Shown: positions 1-7,716 of the stretch, one piece after another
Numbering within the stretch: the stretch's first letter is position 1
Layout of the letters: each line of letters begins with the position of its first letter
From: Stigmatella ashevillena
Lineage (GTDB): Bacteria > Myxococcota > Myxococcia > Myxococcales > Myxococcaceae
Length of the DNA: 64,000 nt
Direction of reading: 5' to 3'
NCBI RefSeq assembly: GCF_028368975.1
Contig: NZ_JAQNDM010000002.1
Span: 992,001-1,056,000, forward strand
The notes under the pieces: generated by a model
The model's database searches: none
Seen by the model: only the letters and a program-made list of their open reading frames with translations
What the model was told of the DNA's origin: nothing
Made by a program: the position numbers and the translations under genes

Positions 1-282
1 CCCAGTGTCAGGGTAGAGCACGGCCTCGCTGAAGACCTGACCACCGCGAGCAATGGCCTCGGGGGAGACCCACTCGGCGTTCAGATGGGAGTCTTTGATG
101 AACGATTCGAGGATGCGTTGGCACTTCACCGGTTCGAACCGCGCGGTGACCCATTGATGGAGGAGCGCACCATAGGGGATTCGGGGACGAAGGGGCTCGA
201 AGAGGATGTTCAGGTCGCGGCGAAAGAGCATGGCGAGACAGGGGCGCATCTGATACCAGATTCCGGCAGTAACCGTGAGCAT
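1..282 (-). CDS. Partial hypothetical protein, runs off the left edge
   Basis: Reading the minus strand from an ATG at 282 gives 94 uninterrupted codons that leave the window at base 1, so only the N-terminus is present. Third codon positions are mostly G or C, as in genuine genes of this genome. The product begins MLTVTAGIWYQM and is rich in Arg, Leu and Phe; I recognise no family. The ATG lies only 17 bases from the divergent exporter start at 300, leaving little room for two ordinary promoters. A later ATG at 249 (MRPCLAMLF) would widen the gap. It could belong to the exporter/FkbH locus, but nothing visible proves that. Confidence 0.5.
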   Translation of the reverse strand, partial: MLTVTAGIWYQMRPCLAMLFRRDLNILFEPLRPRIPYGALLHQWVTARFEPVKCQRILESFIKDSHLNAEWVSPEAIARGGQVFSEAVLYPDTG

Positions 283-299
283 TCCCCGCGCCGAGCCTC

Positions 300-2543
300 A
301 TGTCAGAGCCGTCCCTTCCCGCTCGTTTGCTGCGCTGGCTGGCCGCGCAGCCCTGGCCCCGTCTACTCCCGCAGCGCAAGCGCATCCCCTTCATCCCCCA
401 GTTGACGGCCACGGAGTGCAGCGCAGCCTGTCTCGCCATGGTGCTTGGCTACCACGGCCGGGCCGTGCGGTTGGAGGAGGTGCGGCGCGTTTTTTCGCCG
501 TCCCGTGATGGGGCCACCGCACTGGCCATCATCGAGGCGGCCCAGACGTTCGGTCTGCACGCCCAGGCGGCTCGGCTGGAACTGGAGGCGCTGGAGTACT
601 TGGAGCCGGGAACCATCCTTCATTGGGAGTTCCGGCATTACGTCGTTCTCCAGCGCGTGCGCCGCACGGCGGTGGATATCATCGACCCCTCCGTCGGGCG
701 ACGGCGCATTCCCATGGCCAGCTTTGGCCGCTCCTTCACCGGAGTGGCGGTGCTGTTCGAACCAACGGATGACTTCGTCCCCACCCCAAGGCAGCGCCCG
801 TGGGACGTACGGGAAGTACTGAGGCTGCTGCCGCGCGGACTGATGGCGCGGCTGGTAGCCCTGTCCTTGCTGGTGCAGTTGTTACCACTGGGAATCCCTC
901 TCATTTCCCGCGCCATCATCGATCGCGTCGCGCCTTCCGGGGACACCCGGCTGCTGCTCGCGCTGAGCGCCTCCGGTGGGGTGCTGGTGCTCTTCCAGTT
1001 CCTTTCCGCACTGGTGCGTGGCCACCTCCTGGCGCGCCTGCGCAACGAGTTCGATGGGTTGCTGACCCGGAAGCTGTTCTCCCACTTGCTGGAGTTGCCC
1101 TATGGCTTCATCCAGCGCTGCTTCACGGGGGACCTGCTCTCGCGACTGACGGGCAACGCCTCGCTGCGGGAGATGCTCGCCACGGGAGTGCTCTCCAGCA
1201 TGCTGGACGGGGCGTTCGTCACGGCATCCCTGGTGGTACTGCTGGCCGTGAGTCCGTCGCTCGGAGCCCTCGTGTTGTGTCTGGGGGGACTACAGGGTGC
1301 CGTGTTGGCCCTGGTCCTGCGCAGGCAGAACGAGCTGGCCATGCAAAACCTGGAAGTGGAGGCGCGCGCGCAGGGTGTCCAGTTCGAGATGCTCAATGGC
1401 CTGGAGACGCTCAAAGCCATGGGCGCCGAGGCAGGCGCTCTGGGCCGCTGGGCACACTTCTACGTGGATGCGCTCAACGTGTCGCTCGAGCGAGGGCGGT
1501 TGTCAGCGCTCACCGAGTCCGTCATGAGCGTGCTGCGGGTGGGCTCGCCCGCCGTCCTCCTCCTCTTCGGCGCCTCGCAGGTGATGGCCGGACGGCTGTC
1601 CCTGGGAGACATGGTCGCCCTCAACACGCTCGGCATGGGTTTCCTCACCCCACTGTCCAGTTTGGTTTCCACGGGCATGCGGTTGCCCCTCTTGGGCAGC
1701 TATTTGGCACGCATGCAGGACCTCCTGGGCACCCGCCCGGAGCAGAGCGGAGGCACAGCCAAGCCAGCACCGAGGCTGACGGGCGCCATCACCCTGGAGC
1801 GGGTGTCTTTCCGGTACTGGGAGGGCGCGCCCTGGGTGCTCGACGGGGTCTCCGTGGAGATCCGGCCCGGACAGATGGTGGCCCTGGTGGGGCGCTCCGG
1901 CGCAGGTAAGTCCACCCTCGCCGACTTGCTGATGGGGCTGTATCCCCCCACCTCGGGGTGTATCCGCTACGACAGCATGAACCTGAGCGAGCTCGAACTG
2001 CGCACGGTCCGCCAACAATTGGGCGTCGTGCTGCAGAGCCCCTTCCTCTTCGCCGGGACGATTCGCGACAACATCGCCCAGGGCGATCCCTCGTTGTCGT
2101 TGGAGGACGTCATCGAAGCGGCGAAGCTGGCCCACCTCCACTCTGACATCGAGGCATTGCCAGCTGGCTATGACACCCTGCTGCCCGAGCGGGCCTCGTC
2201 CCTGTCAGGCGGGCAGCGCCAGCGGCTGGCACTCGCTCGAGCGCTCGTACGCAAACCGGCCATCCTGCTGTTGGACGAGGCCACCAGTTCGTTGGACGCG
2301 GTGACGGAACGCCACATCCAGATGGCCCTGACAGGGCTGGTGTGTACCCGCGTCGTCATCGCCCACCGGTTGAGCACCGTCAGGGCGGCGGATCTCATTC
2401 TCACCCTGGAGGGAGGACGCGTCGTCGAGTCTGGCAGACACGAGGAACTCCTGGCTCGTGGAGGACTCTACGCGGAGCTGGTCGCCGCGCAGCTCGCCCA
2501 GCCCACCTTTTCCCCGGACAAAGGGGCCAACGCGGTGGTTTGA
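300..2543 (+). CDS. Peptidase-containing ABC exporter (C39 leader peptidase, active)
   Basis: A 747-residue bacteriocin-type exporter that should cut a double-glycine leader from a peptide and export the core across the inner membrane. The N-terminal C39 peptidase (about residues 30-150) carries all catalytic positions: Cys40 in TECSAACLAM, His113 in FRHYVV and Asp129 in IIDPSVG, with the oxyanion Gln34. A six-helix ABC transmembrane domain follows (about 165-470), then an ATPase with Walker A GRSGAGKST (about 530), signature LSGGQRQR and Walker B ILLLDEAT. The size is normal for the family. It is followed after 30 bases by the adaptor stub and a second, peptidase-dead exporter, so the two probably form a pair. 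No good ribosome binding site is visible before the ATG at 300, and no precursor peptide with a GG motif was found in the window. Confidence 0.93.
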   Translation: MSEPSLPARLLRWLAAQPWPRLLPQRKRIPFIPQLTATECSAACLAMVLGYHGRAVRLEEVRRVFSPSRDGATALAIIEAAQTFGLHAQAARLELEALEYLEPGTILHWEFRHYVVLQRVRRTAVDIIDPSVGRRRIPMASFGRSFTGVAVLFEPTDDFVPTPRQRPWDVREVLRLLPRGLMARLVALSLLVQLLPLGIPLISRAIIDRVAPSGDTRLLLALSASGGVLVLFQFLSALVRGHLLARLRNEFDGLLTRKLFSHLLELPYGFIQRCFTGDLLSRLTGNASLREMLATGVLSSMLDGAFVTASLVVLLAVSPSLGALVLCLGGLQGAVLALVLRRQNELAMQNLEVEARAQGVQFEMLNGLETLKAMGAEAGALGRWAHFYVDALNVSLERGRLSALTESVMSVLRVGSPAVLLLFGASQVMAGRLSLGDMVALNTLGMGFLTPLSSLVSTGMRLPLLGSYLARMQDLLGTRPEQSGGTAKPAPRLTGAITLERVSFRYWEGAPWVLDGVSVEIRPGQMVALVGRSGAGKSTLADLLMGLYPPTSGCIRYDSMNLSELELRTVRQQLGVVLQSPFLFAGTIRDNIAQGDPSLSLEDVIEAAKLAHLHSDIEALPAGYDTLLPERASSLSGGQRQRLALARALVRKPAILLLDEATSSLDAVTERHIQMALTGLVCTRVVIAHRLSTVRAADLILTLEGGRVVESGRHEELLARGGLYAELVAAQLAQPTFSPDKGANAVV

Positions 2544-2573
2544 GAACCTGGGCTCTCCGGCATCCGGCAGGCT

Positions 2574-3191
2574 TTGACCGCCGAGCGCTGCTGGGTCCAT
2601 CTTGCGAAGCGGAGGCATCGGTTGGCCGAGGCAAACGACGAACTTTTCCGCAAGGAGGCGCTGGAGCACCTGTCGGGCGCCCGAGAGCTCGGGAGCGTGC
2701 TGCGGCTTTCTCCTGGCTGGGTGTATCGCGCCTCCTGGTTGATGGGGAGCTCGGCGATCCTGTGCACGGCCCTCGCCGTGTTCGTGCGCGTTCCCGTGTA
2801 CGTCAGCGGCCCGGCTGTCATCAGAACGGAGGGGGCACGTCCGGTGGTCATCGCCGTGCTGCCCGGTGAGCATCGCTCGCGGCTCATGGAAGTGAGTTCG
2901 CTGCGGCTCACGCTCCAAGCGCACCCCTCCTTCGCCCTGGAGCTGCCGCTTTGCGGCATGGGGGAGCAGATCGCGGGAACGGAGGAACTCCGGGCGCTGC
3001 GAGGGCCTGAGCCGGACGTGTCCGCAGCACCGGCACCCGTGCCGGTACGGGCTTGCCCACTGGCGCGCACCTTCGAAGTGGATGGCGGGCAGCGGGAGTA
3101 TGAACCAGGGATGCGAGGAAAAGTGGAGTTGGGGGTCGGCTCGCAGAGGTTGTTGAGCCTCGTTATCGGAAAGGACGGGCTACTGCCCTGA
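2574..3191 (+). CDS. Short HlyD-like adaptor stub of the exporter locus
   Basis: A 205-residue protein from a TTG start, between the two exporters (30 bases after the first, 6 before the second). The N-terminus has the phrase LFRKEALEHL that typifies membrane-fusion proteins of peptide-export loci, then one membrane helix (about residues 58-78) and a short periplasmic part with RVPVYVSGPAVI, the beta-strand entry of HlyD adaptors. A normal adaptor is about twice as long and has a long coiled-coil hairpin and lipoyl domains; here these are missing, and the rest is short beta-like sequence with an Ala/Pro-rich linker. It may be a reduced adaptor that works with the two exporters rather than with a TolC-type channel. 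The call rests on the N-terminus and context; the C-terminal half is not recognised. Confidence 0.72.
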   Translation: MTAERCWVHLAKRRHRLAEANDELFRKEALEHLSGARELGSVLRLSPGWVYRASWLMGSSAILCTALAVFVRVPVYVSGPAVIRTEGARPVVIAVLPGEHRSRLMEVSSLRLTLQAHPSFALELPLCGMGEQIAGTEELRALRGPEPDVSAAPAPVPVRACPLARTFEVDGGQREYEPGMRGKVELGVGSQRLLSLVIGKDGLLP

Positions 3192-3197
3192 AGTGCC

Positions 3198-5387
3198 ATG
3201 GCTGAAAAACGCTCCGCACTCCCAAGGCGGTTGCGGCTGCTCGCGCGCCTCATGACGGCTGCTCCGCGCGCGCCCGTGCCATACGTGGCGCAGCGCTCCG
3301 AGGCGGAGCGTGATGCCGCCTGCATGGTGATGGCACTGGGCTGTCTGGGCAGACAGGTGTCGCTCGACGGCATCCTGGCGAAGCTCCGAGAGCCTACCGA
3401 GCACTCCAAGGTGGACGCCCTGCACCATGCGGCCCGCGCACTCGGGCTGCGTGTCCGCAGCGTGGGGTGGAGGGCAGAGGAACTCGGGTACCTTGAGCCA
3501 GGGACGCTGTTGCACGACAGGCGGCAGGGCACCGTCGTCTTCGAGCGGCTGACGGCGCGCACCGTGGTGGTGGTGGACCCGGCCGTGGGGCGGCGGAGCA
3601 TCCCGCTGACGCGGGTGGAAGAAGTGCTCACCGGCGAAGCGCTCCTGCTCGAGCCAACGGCGGCCTTCCAGCAAGAGGACACCGAGAGCGTGCGCGTGAA
3701 AGAGCTGTGGTGGCGCATGTTGCGCTCCGGGTTGCTGTGGCGCATCCTGGGCGGCTCCGCACTGTTGCAGCTCTTCGCGATCGGCCCCCCCGCTCTCAGC
3801 GGCGTCATCATCGACCAGGTGGTGCCGCATGGCGACTGGCCTCTGCTCGGACTGCTGACGTCCGGACTGGCACTGATCCTGGGCTGCCTCCTGTTGGCCT
3901 CGCTGGTCCGAGCGCACCTGTTGCTGCAATTGCGCACTTGGCTTGAGGCGCGCATGACGTTCGGGCTGCTGGAGCATTTGGTGGAGCTTCCCATCTCCTT
4001 CTTTCAACGCCATTCGTTGGGGGATCTGATGGGCCGGGTGGGAAATGCCGCCAGTGTGCGCGAACTGCTGACGGCGGGAACACTCTCGGGAGCCCTGGAC
4101 GGAGTGCTGGTGAGTGTGTTCCTGGTGGTGCTGTTCGCCGTCAGCCTTCCCATGGGGTTGGTGGTGCTGGGGTTCGGGGCGCTGCAGGCCCTGGTGCTCT
4201 TCGCCGCCAGCACCCGCCAGCGGCAACTGCTCATGCGCAGCCTGGAGAGCGAGGCACGCTCAGAGAGCTTCCTGGTGGAGCTGCTCACCGGCATCCAGAC
4301 GGTGAAGGCCATGGGCAAAGAGCCCTGGGCCCTGGGAGAATGGTCCCGGCGTTTCTCCGAGGTGCTCGACGTCAGCCGTCACCGCGGCCGGTTGGGCGCT
4401 TGGGTGGAAGCAGCCATGGGGGCCTTGCAACTGGGCGCGCCACTCGCAGTGCTCTGCTTCGGAGCGTGGATGCTCCTTCAAGGAGCCTTTTCGCTGGGGA
4501 CGTTGCTGACCACCGAAGCGCTGGCGCTCGGGCTGCTGCGCCCGTTGTCCGGACTGCTCAGCACGGTCATGCAGTTCCAGCTCCTGGAAATGTACCTCTC
4601 GCGCGCCTCGGAACTGCTCGAGGCCGCTCCCGAGAAGGCCTTCGGGCGCCCAGCTCCACTGCTGCAGGGTGAGGTGGTCCTCGACTCGGTCTCGTTCCGT
4701 TACGAGGTGCAGGGTCCCCTGGTGGTGCAAGACGTCTCGGTGCGGATACAACCAGGGCAGATGGTGGCCATCGTGGGCTCGTCGGGCGCGGGCAAATCCA
4801 CTCTGGCAAGCCTGCTGATGGGCATGGTGCTCCCCACATCGGGGCGCATCCTCTACGATGGGATGGACTTGACGGAACTGGAGCTGCGCTCGGTGCGGCG
4901 GCAGCTCGGCATCGTCATGCAGTCCTCCACCCTGTTCGCCGCGAGCGTGAGGCAGAACATCACGCTTGGCTACCCGTCAGCCACGATGGATGAGGTGCGC
5001 GCGGCGGTCCGGCTCGCGCACCTCCAGGACGACATCCATCAGATGCCCATGCGCTATGAGACACCGTTGATTGATCGGGGAATGGCGCTCTCAGGTGGGC
5101 AGCGGCAGCGGTTGGCGCTCGCGCGGGCGCTGGTGCACGAACCCGCCATCCTGCTGCTGGATGAGGCCACCAGCTCGTTGGACGCCGTGACGGAGCATCA
5201 GGTACAGCAGACGCTCGAGCAGCTCCAGTGCACACGCATTGTGATTGCACACCGTCTCTCCACGGTACGACGCGCGGACCTCATCCTGTACATGGAGGGC
5301 GGCCGGATCATGGAAGCAGGAACGCACGAAGCCCTGCTTGCGAGGCAGGGGGCGTACGCAGCGCTGATCTCCGCACAACTTGGGTGA
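3198..5387 (+). CDS. C39-like ABC exporter with degenerate (inactive) peptidase domain
   Basis: A 729-residue homologue of the exporter at 300, with the same layout: N-terminal C39-like domain (about 28-145), transmembrane region (about 165-460) and ATPase with Walker A GSSGAGKST (about 528), LSGGQRQR and ILLLDEAT. In the peptidase domain the position of the nucleophile Cys40 of the partner is Arg38 (AERDAACMVM) and the catalytic His is Gly111 (RRQGTVV); only Asp127 remains. The domain therefore should not cut leaders and may act as a leader-binding C39-like domain, as in RTX exporters such as HlyB. The ATPase half looks fully functional. With the active exporter upstream this suggests a heterodimeric transporter or division of labour between cutting and exporting. 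Confidence 0.9.
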   Translation: MAEKRSALPRRLRLLARLMTAAPRAPVPYVAQRSEAERDAACMVMALGCLGRQVSLDGILAKLREPTEHSKVDALHHAARALGLRVRSVGWRAEELGYLEPGTLLHDRRQGTVVFERLTARTVVVVDPAVGRRSIPLTRVEEVLTGEALLLEPTAAFQQEDTESVRVKELWWRMLRSGLLWRILGGSALLQLFAIGPPALSGVIIDQVVPHGDWPLLGLLTSGLALILGCLLLASLVRAHLLLQLRTWLEARMTFGLLEHLVELPISFFQRHSLGDLMGRVGNAASVRELLTAGTLSGALDGVLVSVFLVVLFAVSLPMGLVVLGFGALQALVLFAASTRQRQLLMRSLESEARSESFLVELLTGIQTVKAMGKEPWALGEWSRRFSEVLDVSRHRGRLGAWVEAAMGALQLGAPLAVLCFGAWMLLQGAFSLGTLLTTEALALGLLRPLSGLLSTVMQFQLLEMYLSRASELLEAAPEKAFGRPAPLLQGEVVLDSVSFRYEVQGPLVVQDVSVRIQPGQMVAIVGSSGAGKSTLASLLMGMVLPTSGRILYDGMDLTELELRSVRRQLGIVMQSSTLFAASVRQNITLGYPSATMDEVRAAVRLAHLQDDIHQMPMRYETPLIDRGMALSGGQRQRLALARALVHEPAILLLDEATSSLDAVTEHQVQQTLEQLQCTRIVIAHRLSTVRRADLILYMEGGRIMEAGTHEALLARQGAYAALISAQLG

Positions 5388-5399
5388 GACTGGGTCACA

Positions 5400-7589
5400 A
5401 TGGGCGAGGAAGCATACACACTAAGCCAGTACGTTCAGATCCTTCGCATCGATGATTCCCAGGCAGTCGTCGGGAATCCATTTCGATTGCAGCGCCTCGT
5501 GCTCTCCACGGAGCTGGCTGATTTCCTTCAGCTGTTCCAAGGCGAGGCTCGCGCCTTGTCTCAGCTGAGGGAACTCGTCGACGCACCGCCACAGGCCATC
5601 GAAGGCTTGGTCGAGTTCTTCCGGTCAAAGGGGCTCATCGTCCTCACCGGGCTCGACGAGACCGCGACCCTTGGCTCGGAGCTTCGCCGACTGCTCGACA
5701 AGGGCAATGTGGATGACGTCCAGGACAGGAGCCGACTCTATCATGCGCCCATACGGCTTGAGGCCTCGCGGCTCCGGCCCCGGTATGGAACGGGCTCACT
5801 GACCCCCCTCACGATCCTTGTGCTCGGTGGCTGCTTCACCCAATTCACTGCGGATGCTCTCGAGGAATCTGGCGCCAACCATGGCTTCGATGTCCGGGTG
5901 GAAACGGGTTGGCCCGGGGATGTCGACATGATTGAGCGGATCCGCCCCGAGGTCGTCGTGCTTCAAGTCACGACGACCTGGTTACTCGCGCCACTCTGGG
6001 ACGAGGCGCCGTTCCTGGATGATAACGAGCGCGAGCGCCGACTCGAGGCGCTCAAGAATGCCACCGCCGTGACCGTTCAGAAGGTTCTCGATCAGTGTGC
6101 CGGCCGCCTGTTGCTCCTCCAAGGCTTCTCGACACCACAGATCTCTCCTCTCGGTATCACCGAATTCAGGCACCGATGTAATTTCCAGCGCATCGTCTAC
6201 GAGCTCAACACGTTGTTGGCCGAGCTGGCTCGGGACAATCCCAACGTACTGCTGGTAGATGAGGAACGGCTTGCCGCGAACTCTGGCCGATCGCGGCTTC
6301 TGGACGACGGGATCGTGCCTTTCAGCCACCATGCGCCGATCGATTTCTGCTGTGGCCCGATCCCTCCTGGCCCGAGCCGTGAGGAAACCTGGAGCATCCA
6401 GATGGCCTGCCACCTGCCGCGTCTGTTGGCAGCCGAGTACCTCGATCTCTACATCCTCTGGTCTGGCAGGTGGAAGATCAAATGCGTCGTCGTCGATCTC
6501 GATAATACTCTCTGGCCCGGTGTCGTTGGCGAGACTGGATTCTCGCTCAAGACGGAAAACAGCTTTCAAGCGCTGAGATACGGTCCGTTTGGCGGTCTGC
6601 ATCAAGCCCTTAAGATCTTGAAGCATCGAGGGGTTCTGCTCGCCACGTGTAGCAAGAACAATCCAAGCGATGTCGCGTCTGCGTGGGAATCGCTCCGAGA
6701 GACGGCGAAGACAGAGGGCATGAGCCATCTTCTGCTGCCGGAAGACTTCGTATTGCATAAAGTGAACTGGAAACCCAAGTCGCAAAACGTAGGGGAACTC
6801 ATCAGTGAACTCGGCATTGGCGAAGATGCAGTGCTCTTCATCGATGACAATCCGATCGAACGTGCCGAGGTGTCGGCTGCGCTTCCGTCAGTGCGCGTGC
6901 TCGGCGACAACCTGCACCGTGTCCGTGCGCAACTGCTGTCGGATCCGTGTCTGCAGAACAATGTCGCCAGTCACGAGAGTCAACGACGCACTGAAACGAC
7001 GCTCGCGCAGCTCACACGAGAGACGGCTCGCCGTCAAGCCCCCGACGAGGCCTCCTTCTTGCGCTCGCTGGAGATCCGTCTCCAAGTCAAGCGAGTCCGA
7101 TCCAGTGCGCACGTACCACGCCTCGTCGAATTGCTGCAACGCACGAACCAGTTCAACACGACACTGAAGCGCCACGATGCTGACCAGATGCGGAGTTTCC
7201 TTTTTTCGGAAGCAGCCCGCGTCTACACACTCGAAGCACAAGACCGATTCACGTCCTACGGCGTCGTGGGATTGTGCATCATCGCGGAACAGCAGATCGA
7301 TACACTGTTACTCAGTTGCCGGGTTCTCGGGCTCCAGCCAGCGATACCGTTCCTGGTCACCGTGCTGAATGATGTCGCGGAGTTTCCAATCACCGGCACC
7401 CTCGTGGAGGGTCCACGCAATCAGCCTAGCCGTGATGTCTATCGCCTCGCGGGTTTCTCGGCCCTTGGCGGCGGGCGGTTCATCGCGGAGCAGGCCAGTG
7501 CACTGACGGCCATCGATCAATCCATCTATTTGATCGACCTCATTCACGAGGCCTCCCCAGAGCCCCCCATTCCCAAACTCCAGCCCTGA
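5400..7589 (+). CDS. FkbH-type HAD glyceryl-transfer protein with PqqD/RRE-like N-terminus
   Basis: A 729-residue HAD-IIIC/FkbH family protein. Characterised FkbH enzymes take the glyceryl group of 1,3-bisphosphoglycerate and load it on a carrier protein. Visible parts: a winged-helix-like segment (about 10-90, ending EFFRSKGLIVL) that reads like PqqD or a RiPP recognition element; an SGNH-like region (about 135-345, starting ILVLGGCFT); the HAD core with nucleophile motif VVVDLDNTLWPG (about 360-370) and FIDDNPIERAEV (about 480); and a GNAT-like C-terminus (about 560-715). It starts 12 bases after the exporter pair, so it is probably co-transcribed. No PKS, NRPS or carrier protein lies nearby, which is odd for FkbH. 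A role on a ribosomal peptide bound by the N-terminal domain is inference. Codon usage is somewhat less GC-extreme than in neighbouring genes. Confidence 0.85.
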   Translation: MGEEAYTLSQYVQILRIDDSQAVVGNPFRLQRLVLSTELADFLQLFQGEARALSQLRELVDAPPQAIEGLVEFFRSKGLIVLTGLDETATLGSELRRLLDKGNVDDVQDRSRLYHAPIRLEASRLRPRYGTGSLTPLTILVLGGCFTQFTADALEESGANHGFDVRVETGWPGDVDMIERIRPEVVVLQVTTTWLLAPLWDEAPFLDDNERERRLEALKNATAVTVQKVLDQCAGRLLLLQGFSTPQISPLGITEFRHRCNFQRIVYELNTLLAELARDNPNVLLVDEERLAANSGRSRLLDDGIVPFSHHAPIDFCCGPIPPGPSREETWSIQMACHLPRLLAAEYLDLYILWSGRWKIKCVVVDLDNTLWPGVVGETGFSLKTENSFQALRYGPFGGLHQALKILKHRGVLLATCSKNNPSDVASAWESLRETAKTEGMSHLLLPEDFVLHKVNWKPKSQNVGELISELGIGEDAVLFIDDNPIERAEVSAALPSVRVLGDNLHRVRAQLLSDPCLQNNVASHESQRRTETTLAQLTRETARRQAPDEASFLRSLEIRLQVKRVRSSAHVPRLVELLQRTNQFNTTLKRHDADQMRSFLFSEAARVYTLEAQDRFTSYGVVGLCIIAEQQIDTLLLSCRVLGLQPAIPFLVTVLNDVAEFPITGTLVEGPRNQPSRDVYRLAGFSALGGGRFIAEQASALTAIDQSIYLIDLIHEASPEPPIPKLQP

Positions 7590-7590
7590 C

Positions 7591-7707
7591 ATGAAGAGGC
7601 TCGGGGCACTACCGATCCACCTGCGTCCCCCGCTCCGAAGCGGGCTGGAAGGTCCACTGGAGAGCCTGTACTCGCTCTGTGGTGAAAGGGTTGGAGAAGC
7701 ACTGTAG
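7591..7707 (+). CDS. Possible 38-residue small ORF directly after the FkbH gene
   Basis: An ATG one base after the TGA of the FkbH gene (TGACATG arrangement) opens a 38-codon frame closed by TAG at 7705-7707. The peptide starts MKRLGALPIHLRPP and ends CGERVGEAL, with one Cys. The position allows translational coupling to the upstream gene, which is where a modified-peptide precursor might be expected. Against it: there is no GG or GA cleavage motif of the kind C39 peptidases cut, no clear leader/core division, and a stretch of 38 codons without a stop is easily found by chance in GC-rich DNA. It ends 9 bases before the phosphorylase/NTPase gene. Confidence 0.2.
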   Translation: MKRLGALPIHLRPPLRSGLEGPLESLYSLCGERVGEAL

Positions 7708-7716
7708 GCTCTCGGG

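Noticed and set aside
125-145. tRNA T-arm like GGTTCGAACC
   Set aside because: It is a palindrome inside the partial minus-strand gene, without acceptor or anticodon arms.
3300-3330. Cys42 of the second exporter as a substitute nucleophile
   Set aside because: It aligns with the second, non-catalytic Cys of the active paralogue, and the His is lost as well.
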